Positions 28,856 to 36,723 of a DNA stretch of 36,724 nucleotides are shown one piece after another. Location: contig JALWLU010000163.1 of NCBI GenBank assembly GCA_026996325.1, positions 1 to 36,724 of the forward strand, read 5' to 3'. Below the pieces are notes generated by a model. The model saw only the letters and a list, made by a program, of their open reading frames with translations. It did no database searches and was not told where the DNA came from. How positions within the stretch are numbered: position 1 is the first letter of the stretch; each line of letters opens with the position of its first letter. A program made the position numbers and the translations under genes. This DNA is from Sulfurovum sp. (GTDB lineage Bacteria; Campylobacterota; Campylobacteria; Campylobacterales; Sulfurovaceae).

Positions 28856-30058
28856 ATGAAAATTCTTTTGCTTGAAGATGATATTGCACTGAACAAGGCG
28901 ATCAGGAAAGTGCTCGAACTCGACCGTCATGAGGTTGCTGTCTTTACAGACGGCAAAGCGGTGCTTGAAGCACTTCCGGGCTCCTATGGTCTCTACATTC
29001 TCGATATCAACGTACCGCATATCACAGGTTTGCAACTGCTTGGGAAGATCATGGAAACCAAAAGCGATGCGCAGGTAATGATCATCAGCTCCAACACCGA
29101 TCTGGAGTCGATCGAGAACGCATACGGCATCGGGTGTGTCGACTACCTAAAAAAGCCGTTTCACATCACCGAGCTGCGTGCAAAGATCAACCGCATCAAG
29201 CCTCCCAAAACCGATCTTCTCTCCAAGGTCAAACTCCACTCTCAGGAGGAGGTGCTGACAAAAAAGGAGAAAAAACTGCTTACGCTGCTGCTTGAGCATA
29301 TGGGAGAGACGGTAACCTACAAAATGATCGCCAGTGAGATTTACGACAACAAGGAGATGAGTATGGAAGCACTGCGTACCCTGATGCGCAGGCTTCGTGC
29401 CAAACTCGAAAGCGATATCATACGCAATGTCATCGATGAAGGGTATTCCATTCCCTCACTCGATCCGGCAAGTACACAAGAGAGAAGAAGTGACATCTCT
29501 GCGCTGCTGTATGAAAACAGGCAACTTCGAAGAGAACGCGAAATACTAAGGAAAAAGGCTTTCACCGATCCTTTAACCGGATTGTACAACCGTGCACGTA
29601 TGGAGGAGGTCTTTCTCTTCGAACACCAGAAGTTCCTGCAGTACAACACCCCTTTTTCCATCGCTCTGATAGACCTCGACGACTTCAAAGATGTCAACGA
29701 TACCTTTGGACATACTGTCGGGGACAGATACCTCAAGATGATCTCAAAACATATGATGGCATTCTTCAAACAGCAGGGGATCATCGGTCGCTGGGGCGGG
29801 GAGGAGTTTCTCATCATGCTCCCGGGGCTCTCTCTGAATGAGGCCAAAGCGCTTGTAGAACGATTTCAAACCTCGTTTCGGGATATAGACTGCCCGACCA
29901 TCGGAGAGCGTACCGCATCCTTCGGTCTTGCAAGCATCGATACGGACGATACCCTCAGCTCACTTGTCAGCCGTGCGGACGAAGCGCTTCTTCTGGCAAA
30001 GCTCAAAGGCAAAAACCGCATAGAGGTCAATGACCGGAGTATGCACATCAGTGCCTAA
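28856..30058 (+). CDS. response regulator: REC - OmpR-type winged helix - GGDEF diguanylate cyclase
   Basis: MKILLLEDDIALNKAI...LYILDINVP...VDYLKKPF; wHTH MSMEALRTLMRRLRAKLESDIIRNVIDEGYSIP; DPLTGLYNRARMEE...GRWGGEEFLIMLPG. Confidence 0.93.
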   Translation: MKILLLEDDIALNKAIRKVLELDRHEVAVFTDGKAVLEALPGSYGLYILDINVPHITGLQLLGKIMETKSDAQVMIISSNTDLESIENAYGIGCVDYLKKPFHITELRAKINRIKPPKTDLLSKVKLHSQEEVLTKKEKKLLTLLLEHMGETVTYKMIASEIYDNKEMSMEALRTLMRRLRAKLESDIIRNVIDEGYSIPSLDPASTQERRSDISALLYENRQLRREREILRKKAFTDPLTGLYNRARMEEVFLFEHQKFLQYNTPFSIALIDLDDFKDVNDTFGHTVGDRYLKMISKHMMAFFKQQGIIGRWGGEEFLIMLPGLSLNEAKALVERFQTSFRDIDCPTIGERTASFGLASIDTDDTLSSLVSRADEALLLAKLKGKNRIEVNDRSMHISA

Positions 30059-31275
30059 TCGAGTGTCAATACCTCTCCAAAGGGCACCTCTTTGGCTTCG
30101 GGCATCACCCACATCACATCGTACCCGGGTGCTTCATCGGGAAAGGTTCCCATACCGTCGGTAAAGTAGAGCAGCAGCGTAGGGTAACTCACTTCACGCT
30201 CGATATGTTCGAATACCGGCCTGAAATCAGTCCCCCCTCCTCCTTTAACACTGTATTCAAGCGCTTCCCCGGGAAGAAACACCTTATGGCTCTGCACCTT
30301 CGCATCGGCGGTAATGAGGTCTATCTCGTAGTTGCCGTAGCTCTGCATAATGCCGTCCACTTCTCCAAGAAACGTCCCAAGCAGCTCTTCATCAACAGAT
30401 CCCGAGGTATCGACGGCGATGACAATACGCAGCAGGTCCGAGCTGAGGCTGGGCAGGCATATGCCTCGGTAGAGATACTTGGGGTTTGGCGGCATGAAGC
30501 TGTAGGTGCTTTTGGCAAACTCGGCAATGTAGCGGTAGAGCAGCTCGCGCCAGTGGATCTTGTGCGAAAAATATGCCGGTACGACAAACTCAAGCCCCTG
30601 CGGAAGCTCCCCTTGGCGTTTGAATTTCTGGAATATCTGTTCGAAATACTCCGCAAGCTCCTCCTGCAGTGCGGAAAGCGCTTCATCAGTAAGTGTCTCT
30701 TCCTCTGCCGAAAGCGGCTGCGGCATTTCGGCGGCCTGCTCCGGTCTTTGCGGAGGCTCCGTCGGCGTATCGTTCTGCGTTTGTGTCTGCTGCTCTTTGC
30801 TCTCCCCATCTCCCTCCTGCTGCGGCACATCATCAGGGGTCGGGGCTTCGCTCTCATCAAGCGTCTGGTTATAGATCATCTCGTCTTTGAGAATGTCGTA
30901 GATCTCTTCGGCGTACATATTCTCGAAGCGCTCGTCGTAGTAGGCGTAGGGAGGAAGCGTAAAGTCGTTCTTTACCAGCATACTGTTTACCGCCAGATCG
31001 GTGGCTGCCTGCCAGATGCGCCCTACCCGCTGCTCTATACGCTCATGGTGCTTAAGCAGTGCGTGCATCGCACCGTTGGCAAGTGCGAACTCGATCTCAT
31101 CGAGCGGCGCTCTTTCGATGTACTCTTCGTTATAGGTCAGCTTCGTACCGTCACTGCCGAATGTCAGCGCGTTGCCGTCGGGGTTCATCTGCAGCACCGT
31201 GGCTACAGAGCCGATGTAGGGGTGCTCGAGCATCAGTTTGGCTTTGGCCTTGGCTATCTTCTCTTCGTGTGTCAT
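30055..31275 (-). CDS. DUF2201/VWA-like metallopeptidase-fold protein
   Basis: N-terminal metallopeptidase-like region and C-terminal LRIVIAVDTSGSVDEELLGTFLGEVDGIM MIDAS motif, GGGGTDFRPVF. Confidence 0.88.
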   Translation of the reverse strand: MTHEEKIAKAKAKLMLEHPYIGSVATVLQMNPDGNALTFGSDGTKLTYNEEYIERAPLDEIEFALANGAMHALLKHHERIEQRVGRIWQAATDLAVNSMLVKNDFTLPPYAYYDERFENMYAEEIYDILKDEMIYNQTLDESEAPTPDDVPQQEGDGESKEQQTQTQNDTPTEPPQRPEQAAEMPQPLSAEEETLTDEALSALQEELAEYFEQIFQKFKRQGELPQGLEFVVPAYFSHKIHWRELLYRYIAEFAKSTYSFMPPNPKYLYRGICLPSLSSDLLRIVIAVDTSGSVDEELLGTFLGEVDGIMQSYGNYEIDLITADAKVQSHKVFLPGEALEYSVKGGGGTDFRPVFEHIEREVSYPTLLLYFTDGMGTFPDEAPGYDVMWVMPEAKEVPFGEVLTLD

Positions 31276-31348
31276 GCCGCGATTATAACACAGGTATGCG
31301 GTTTTATGATAGAATAATGAACTCTCTTACGCTTCAAAGGAGCCTTTT

Positions 31349-31801
31349 ATGCTGCGTATCTTCCTTCTTATCCTTCTGCTTGGCGGAAGCCTCTTTGCCA
31401 AAACCTACAAAGTCGTCTACGACCTCACCACCGGCTCGGAAGCGGTAGTCGCCAAAAAGCTGGTCGCCAACACCCAAAAGCTCAAAGCCTACTATGCAGC
31501 AAAAGGCGATACTCTTGAAGTAGCCGTCGTCGTCTCGGGAGAGGCATACCGCCTTTTCATTAAAGATCTTGCTGACTCTCCCTATGCCAATGAAAAAGCG
31601 TTAAGAGAAACGCAGCGGACACGCACCAAAATGCTTGAAGCCTTCAGCAGCATCGCTGTCATCGAAATGTGTGGTATGGGAATGCAGCACAGAAAGATCG
31701 ATAAAAAAACACTCTACCCCTTCATCAGACCGGCTTTCAACAAAACAGAGGCGCTGGTGCGCTACCAGAACGCAGGGTACGCCTACATCCCGCTGCAATA
31801 G
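31349..31801 (+). CDS. exported DsrE/DsrF-like protein
   Basis: Signal peptide; KVVYDLTTGSEAVVAKKLVANTQKLKAYYAAKGDTLEVAVVVSGEAYRLFI and IAVIEMCGMGMQHRKI. Confidence 0.82.
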   Translation: MLRIFLLILLLGGSLFAKTYKVVYDLTTGSEAVVAKKLVANTQKLKAYYAAKGDTLEVAVVVSGEAYRLFIKDLADSPYANEKALRETQRTRTKMLEAFSSIAVIEMCGMGMQHRKIDKKTLYPFIRPAFNKTEALVRYQNAGYAYIPLQ

Positions 31802-31830
31802 GCACTCTGCCCAAATGCGCCAAATTTCGC

Positions 31831-31836
31831 TATAAT
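31831..31836 (+). promoter_or_regulatory. -10 box of the zinc transporter operon
   Basis: TCGCTATAAT, 7 nt before the znuA ATG. Confidence 0.5.
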
Positions 31837-31843
31837 TCCCCCT

Positions 31844-32710
31844 ATGAAAAGAATACTCCCTTTATTTATCGTACTAAGCAGTTTTATATTGGCAAATATT
31901 AAGACCGTTGTCAGCATCGTCCCCGAAGCGACCTTCGTCAAAGCTATAGGCAAGGAGAGAGTCGATGTCACCGTCATGGTAGCCCCCGGTAGCTCTCCGC
32001 ACACCTACGAGCCAAAACCCTCACAGATGAGAGCCGTTGCCAATGCGCAGCTCTACTTCGCCATCGGTGTGGAGTTTGAAAATGCATGGCTGCCCCGCTT
32101 CAGAGACCTCAACCCCAAGATGCAAGTCATCGACCTGTCACAGGGCATTGCCAAACTTCCCATGAAGGAAGAAGCGCATGAGGAGCATGACAGCGACCAT
32201 GAGGCAGATGTACACCACCACGGTGAGATGGACCCGCACATCTGGACAGACCCAAAAAATGTCACAGTGATTGCACGACACATCTGTGATGCGCTCATTG
32301 CCCAGGACAGCACCAACGCCGAATTCTACAAAGCCAACCTCGATGTGTTCCTTGCCAAGGTCAGACAGACGGATGCAACCAACCGAAAGATCCTCTCTAC
32401 CGTACCCAAAGGCAGTGCCTTCATGGTCTTTCACCCCTCATGGGGATACTTCGCCAATGCTTATGGGCTGGTACAGCTGCCAGTAGAGGTTGAGGGCAAG
32501 AAGCCAAAACCAAGAGAGTTGATCGCCCTCATCAAAAAGGCGCGCCAGGCAAAGGTGCAGGCCATCTTCACACAGCCGGAGTTCTCCGATGCCAGTGCGA
32601 AGATCATCGCTAATGAACTCAACATTCCTGTCATCAAAGTATCACCGCTGGCAGCGGACTGGTCGGAGAACCTCATACGCATCGCCAAGGCGATCGCAGG
32701 AGTACGCTGA
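31844..32710 (+). CDS. znuA: metal ABC transporter substrate-binding protein (ZnuA-like)
   Basis: VAPGSSPHTYEPKPSQMRA, His-rich loop EEAHEEHDSDHEADVHHHGEMDPHIWTDPKN. Confidence 0.93.
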   Translation: MKRILPLFIVLSSFILANIKTVVSIVPEATFVKAIGKERVDVTVMVAPGSSPHTYEPKPSQMRAVANAQLYFAIGVEFENAWLPRFRDLNPKMQVIDLSQGIAKLPMKEEAHEEHDSDHEADVHHHGEMDPHIWTDPKNVTVIARHICDALIAQDSTNAEFYKANLDVFLAKVRQTDATNRKILSTVPKGSAFMVFHPSWGYFANAYGLVQLPVEVEGKKPKPRELIALIKKARQAKVQAIFTQPEFSDASAKIIANELNIPVIKVSPLAADWSENLIRIAKAIAGVR

Positions 32711-32711
32711 T

Positions 32712-33500
32712 ATGGATGTCATCGAGATAGACAACCTCTCTTTTGCCTACGACAAAGACATAATATTAGAAAATATAAATCTCACTGTCGAGCCCCTCGA
32801 CTTCCTTGCCATCATCGGCCCCAACGGCGGCGGCAAGTCGACACTGCTCAAGCTCATCCTGGGGCAGCTTACGCCAAAAAGCGGTACCATAAAGGTCTTT
32901 GGCGACAGCCCGAAAAACCAGCTCTCCAATATCGGCTACGTACCGCAGAACACCAATGTAAACACCGACTTCCCCATCAAGGTCATCGAGGTGGTGCTTA
33001 TGGGTCACATCGGCGAAAAGCGCCCACTGTTTGGCTACGGCAAAGACGAAATTGCCTGCGCCAAAGGTGCGCTTGCACAGGTGGGTATGGAAGAGTATGC
33101 AAATGTACGTATCGGCGATCTCTCAGGCGGCCAGCGCCAGCGTGTGATGATTGCAAGAGCGCTCTGTGCCCACCCAAAGATACTCATTCTCGATGAACCC
33201 ACCTCCAGCATCGACACCAAGGGACAAAAGGAGATCTACAGTCTGCTCAAAAAGCTCAACGAGCAGATCACCGTCATCGTCGTAAGCCACGATATCTCCG
33301 TCATCCTCGAGTACGCCAACAAGGCAGCCTACGTCAACAGACACCTTGCTTTCCACGACATCAGCGACAAGAGTGCCGTCTTCCATACCCACGGAGAGGA
33401 TGAACACTTCTGTGAGGTCGAGCTGCTGCAGCTGCTGGGTGCTGAAAGCTGTAACACCTGCGCCCAGGAGACCAATGCCGTATGGAGGGAGAAAAAATGA
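32712..33500 (+). CDS. znuC: metal ABC transporter ATP-binding protein
   Basis: IGPNGGGKSTLLKLILG, LSGGQRQRVMIARAL, ILILDEPTSSID; ATG at 32712. Confidence 0.94.
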   Translation: MDVIEIDNLSFAYDKDIILENINLTVEPLDFLAIIGPNGGGKSTLLKLILGQLTPKSGTIKVFGDSPKNQLSNIGYVPQNTNVNTDFPIKVIEVVLMGHIGEKRPLFGYGKDEIACAKGALAQVGMEEYANVRIGDLSGGQRQRVMIARALCAHPKILILDEPTSSIDTKGQKEIYSLLKKLNEQITVIVVSHDISVILEYANKAAYVNRHLAFHDISDKSAVFHTHGEDEHFCEVELLQLLGAESCNTCAQETNAVWREKK

Positions 33501-34297
33501 TAGAAGCACTGCAGTTTACCTTTGTACAGCACGCACTCATAGCAGGGGTTTTGGTCTCCATCGCAGCGGGCATCATCGGCTCGCTTATCGTTGTCAACCG
33601 CATGGTCTTTCTTGCAGGCGGCATCGCACACGCCTCCTATGGGGGCATCGGCATGGCACTCTATTTCGGTTTTCCCATCTTCCTTGGTGCTTCACTCTTT
33701 TCAATCTTCTCTGCCCTTCTGGTAGCCAACTTGACACTCAACAGACGCAACCGTATCGATACTTTCATCGGGCTCATCTGGGCGGTGGGTATGGCCATCG
33801 GTATCGTCTTTATCGACCTGACACCGGGCTACAATGTAGACCTGATGAGCTACCTCTTTGGCTCTATTTTGGCAGTAGGTACGCAGGACCTCTACTTCAT
33901 GGGCGGACTGCTGGTACTCATTGTCGCTGCGGTATCGCTTTGGTACCGGCAGATCCTCGCCGTCTCCTACGACAGCGAATATGCTGCTTTGCGGGGTGTC
34001 AATGTCCGCTTCTTCTATACGCTCATTCTAATACTCTCAGCCCTGACCGTCGTCATTGCCATCAAGGTCGTGGGGCTCATCCTTGTCATCGCGATGCTGA
34101 CCATCCCCGTCTACATCGCCGAAAAGCTCTCCAACTCCCTGTGGCAGATGATGCTCATCTCAGGCTTCGTCGCCACACTCTTCACCCTTTTGGGCCTCTG
34201 GCTCTCCTACACTTACAACCTTACTTCGGGTGCCTCCATCATCCTCGTATCGGCGGCAGGGCTGGGAGTGTTTTCGATGGTAAGAAGAGGGAGATAG
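33497..34297 (+). CDS. znuB: metal ABC transporter permease
   Basis: ABC-3 family: VNRMVFLAGGIAHASYGGIGMALYFG, VVGLILVIAMLTIPVYIAEKL; ATG at 33497. Confidence 0.93.
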   Translation: MIEALQFTFVQHALIAGVLVSIAAGIIGSLIVVNRMVFLAGGIAHASYGGIGMALYFGFPIFLGASLFSIFSALLVANLTLNRRNRIDTFIGLIWAVGMAIGIVFIDLTPGYNVDLMSYLFGSILAVGTQDLYFMGGLLVLIVAAVSLWYRQILAVSYDSEYAALRGVNVRFFYTLILILSALTVVIAIKVVGLILVIAMLTIPVYIAEKLSNSLWQMMLISGFVATLFTLLGLWLSYTYNLTSGASIILVSAAGLGVFSMVRRGR

Positions 34298-34313
34298 AGA
34301 TTTCGGTTATTCT

Positions 34314-34340
34314 CTCGCTCCCATGCTCTGCATGGGAGTG
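34314..34340 (+). repeat. REP-like palindrome A
   Basis: CTCGCTCCCATG-CTCTG-CATGGGAGTG. Confidence 0.8.
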
Positions 34341-34360
34341 TATATGGGTATTTTATTGTT

Positions 34361-34627
34361 TTATATACTTAACTTTATTTTATTAGATGCAAACTGATGT
34401 ATGAGCATCTGAATGATATTCTGATAAGGCACACCGCTTTCCAGTGCTTTTTTCTTGAGCTCATAGATATCATTTTCTGATACTCTTATAGAGATGGCTT
34501 TTTTCTTTTGATGCTTTATATAAGACTGCAGCTCTTTGATTCTCTCATCAATATTTCCCCGACTCTGCCACTCTTCATTTTCAACACTTTGAAGGATGTC
34601 AGCTTCATATTTGTCCAACTCTTTCAT
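34361..34627 (-). CDS. putative antitoxin with ribbon-helix-helix/BrnA-like C-terminus
   Basis: HQKKKAISIRVSENDIYELKKKALESGVPYQNIIQMLIHQFAS; overlaps the upstream ORF by 4 nt. Confidence 0.7.
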   Translation of the reverse strand: MKELDKYEADILQSVENEEWQSRGNIDERIKELQSYIKHQKKKAISIRVSENDIYELKKKALESGVPYQNIIQMLIHQFASNKIKLSI

Positions 34628-34920
34628 TTTGACTCCTTTTTGTTGTATTTTTTATTCATTTTTCTTGATGGTATGATGGTTTTCAAAAATATAGAAGTTT
34701 CATCTTCTACATACGGCACAAGATAGACATAATCTTTGACAACAACCAATATAATGAAGATATTCTGATTAGGATATTTCTCTTTGTTTGGGTGCTCTAT
34801 GTCATCCAACAAATACCCCTCTTCAAGCGCCAAGATCACATCTTCAAATGAGATACCTCTACTTGCTTTGAGTATCTCGTTTTTCTCAAGGCTATATCTT
34901 ATTGATTTGGTCTTGAACAC
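34624..34920 (-). CDS. putative toxin (BrnT/DUF4258-like)
   Basis: KNEILKASRGISFEDVILALEEGYLLDDIEHPNKEKYPNQNIFIILVVVKDYVYLVPYV, BrnT-like layout, followed by the antitoxin. Confidence 0.65.
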   Translation of the reverse strand: MFKTKSIRYSLEKNEILKASRGISFEDVILALEEGYLLDDIEHPNKEKYPNQNIFIILVVVKDYVYLVPYVEDETSIFLKTIIPSRKMNKKYNKKESK

Positions 34921-35006
34921 ACCCGTTCCTATATTTTATATATACAATGTATTTTATTGTTATTTAAGAGTTTTGTCAAGATTAAATGCAAGATGACAAT
35001 TACTAC

Positions 35007-35037
35007 CTCTCGCTCCCATGCTCTGCGTGGAAACGAG
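35007..35037 (+). repeat. REP-like palindrome B (hybrid form)
   Basis: CTCTCGCTCCCATGCTCTGCGTGGAAACGAG. Confidence 0.8.
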
Positions 35038-35292
35038 TTAATACACCTCTTTTCTGTGTGCAATTCTAATAACTGAAATAAGCAGATAGTCGTTCTCTTT
35101 TAGATAAATGATCCAGTAATTCCCGGCTCTTTTCCTGAATTTGCCTTTGTGTTTTCCTTTAAGCGGTTTGTCGTTGGAAAAGTTGCCGTCTCGCAGATCC
35201 AAAATCTTTGAAGAGACAATTTTTTGTGCTTCAGGGTCTAACTTCAAAAACTCTTTCTCTGCATTTTTTTCAAATGCTATTTTATACATCAA
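35038..35292 (-). CDS. RelE/ParE-family toxin
   Basis: YKIAFEKNAEKEFLKLDPEAQKIV...LKGKHKGKFRKRAGNYWIIYLKENDYLLISVIRIAHRKEVY; start could be 35289. Confidence 0.9.
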   Translation of the reverse strand: MMYKIAFEKNAEKEFLKLDPEAQKIVSSKILDLRDGNFSNDKPLKGKHKGKFRKRAGNYWIIYLKENDYLLISVIRIAHRKEVY

Positions 35293-35512
35293 TGCCGGCT
35301 TTTTTAAATACTTCTTCCAAAGGTACCAACGTACTCTTTCCCGATTTTAGATTGTCTATCCTTTTATCGGCAACCATCTCATCCAGTCTGTCAAAATAGA
35401 GTTCGATCGCTTTTTCAATAAGACTTGTCCTTGTCTTGTCAAGTTCGGCAGCATACTCATCAAGCGTTTCCAAAGTATCTTTTTCCAGTCTAATATTGAT
35501 TGCCTGCTTCAT
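35282..35512 (-). CDS. ribbon-helix-helix antitoxin
   Basis: MKQAINIRLEKDTLETLDEYAAELDKTRTSLIEKAIELYF. Confidence 0.9.
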   Translation of the reverse strand: MKQAINIRLEKDTLETLDEYAAELDKTRTSLIEKAIELYFDRLDEMVADKRIDNLKSGKSTLVPLEEVFKKAGIDV

Positions 35513-35644
35513 AATGATAAACCTTTACACTTTTTGTAGATACAATTGTAGTGTAGTTGTAGCGTATTGTCAAGCATTTTCCTATTGCTTTCATGTTTTG
35601 GATTGGAGTCCATATGATCACTTTGTGAGCTGTGATGGTTTTCC

Positions 35645-35673
35645 CTCTCGCTCCCATGCTCTGCGTGGGAGTG
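35645..35673 (+). repeat. REP-like palindrome C
   Basis: CTCTCGCTCCCATGCTCTGCGTGGGAGTG. Confidence 0.8.
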
Positions 35674-35723
35674 TGTATAGGTGTTCTGTTGTTGGAGTGG
35701 AAGTTTTTATATGCAAGGTTTAG

Positions 35724-35756
35724 GTATGCGTTCCCACGCGAGAGCATGGGAACGAG
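35724..35756 (-). repeat. REP-like palindrome D, inverted relative to C
   Basis: GTATGCGTTCCCACGCGAGAGCATGGGAACGAG; reverse complement CTCGTTCCCATGCTCTCGCGTGGGAACGCATAC. Confidence 0.8.
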
Positions 35757-35781
35757 TTAAATATTTTTCTCCAATGATTTG

Positions 35782-36723
35782 TTATGACTCATTTTCAAGA
35801 GCTTCCATTTTTTCACGTCTTAACTCATCTAATGTTTTATCTTCATTTATTAAAATTGTCCAAGCATAAATATTAATACTAGACCAACCTGTAGTGTTTT
35901 GACCCCATTCGTTATATTTGAGTTCAGTATTATTCACAAGAACTTTTTTCGAATCTATGACAGTGGCTATTGAATCATCATATCCTTTGATTTTAATCTT
36001 ATCACCTTTTTTCAAAATTCCCCACTCAAAAAGTTTACTCATATTAGGCAGGGTTGTTCTTGTTATGTTTGATTTAGTTTTATTCTCAGATTTTGAATTT
36101 TTAGACTTAATGTTTGTGTAGTAGTCTTCAAGTTTCAATGGAGGTAATATTTTAGTTACTTCTATAAAATAATCATCTTCTATTTGGATTGGTGTAAGAC
36201 TATGACAACTTATGTCAACTTTGTTTGCAATTAGCCAAGATACCGCAGATAATGTATATTCATCAAAAGATGATGCTATTAAAACAATTCTTTGTTTCTT
36301 ATTGAATGTATTTATTGCATTATTTTCTTTTAAAAATGAATCTAAATTTCTTTTCGCTCTTTCATTTGATGTTAATTCAGATTTTGAAATTGATTCAAAT
36401 TTTTCAATGTAATGCTGATATATCTTATCAACCAATTCATCTGGAGTTTTTATCATTGCAAGACTAGCTGCATATCTTATTGCTTGTAGTTCAAGAGGTT
36501 CTTTTCTTGCATGTGAATCTTCTTTATCTCTTTTAATTTCAATTAAAACTAAATTACCGTCAGAATCTATTGCAATTAAATCACTTCTTCCATTTTGACT
36601 ATCTAATACTTGATGACCGATTACAAGTAAAGTTTCATTGTCAAATACAGTATCAATATTAACTCTTAAAAATTCTTCTAAATCTTTTTCTTTTAAAGAT
36701 AGCTCTTTAAAAGATTTTTCTGA
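35782..36723 (-). CDS. NucS/DUF91-like PD-(D/E)XK nuclease-domain protein (5' part runs off the window)
   Basis: Frame stays open to the window edge: SEKSFKELSLKEKDLEEFLRVNIDTVFDNETLLVIGHQVLDSQNGRSDLIAIDSDGNLVLIEIKRDKEDSHARKEPLELQAIRYAASLAMIKTPDEL...; GRSDLIAID...LIEIKR fits the PD-(D/E)XK core. Confidence 0.8.
   Translation of the reverse strand, partial: SEKSFKELSLKEKDLEEFLRVNIDTVFDNETLLVIGHQVLDSQNGRSDLIAIDSDGNLVLIEIKRDKEDSHARKEPLELQAIRYAASLAMIKTPDELVDKIYQHYIEKFESISKSELTSNERAKRNLDSFLKENNAINTFNKKQRIVLIASSFDEYTLSAVSWLIANKVDISCHSLTPIQIEDDYFIEVTKILPPLKLEDYYTNIKSKNSKSENKTKSNITRTTLPNMSKLFEWGILKKGDKIKIKGYDDSIATVIDSKKVLVNNTELKYNEWGQNTTGWSSINIYAWTILINEDKTLDELRREKMEALENES

Noticed and set aside
30205-31317. 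370-aa plus-strand ORF opposite the VWA protein
   Set aside because: Antisense shadow; Leu/Arg-biased low-complexity translation
33346-34386. 346-aa plus-strand ORF overlapping znuC/znuB
   Set aside because: Out-of-frame reading of two clear ABC transporter genes
34314-35756. CRISPR array from the repeated palindromes
   Set aside because: Irregular spacing of hundreds of bp, mixed orientation, intervening genes and no cas genes; REP-type repeats fit better
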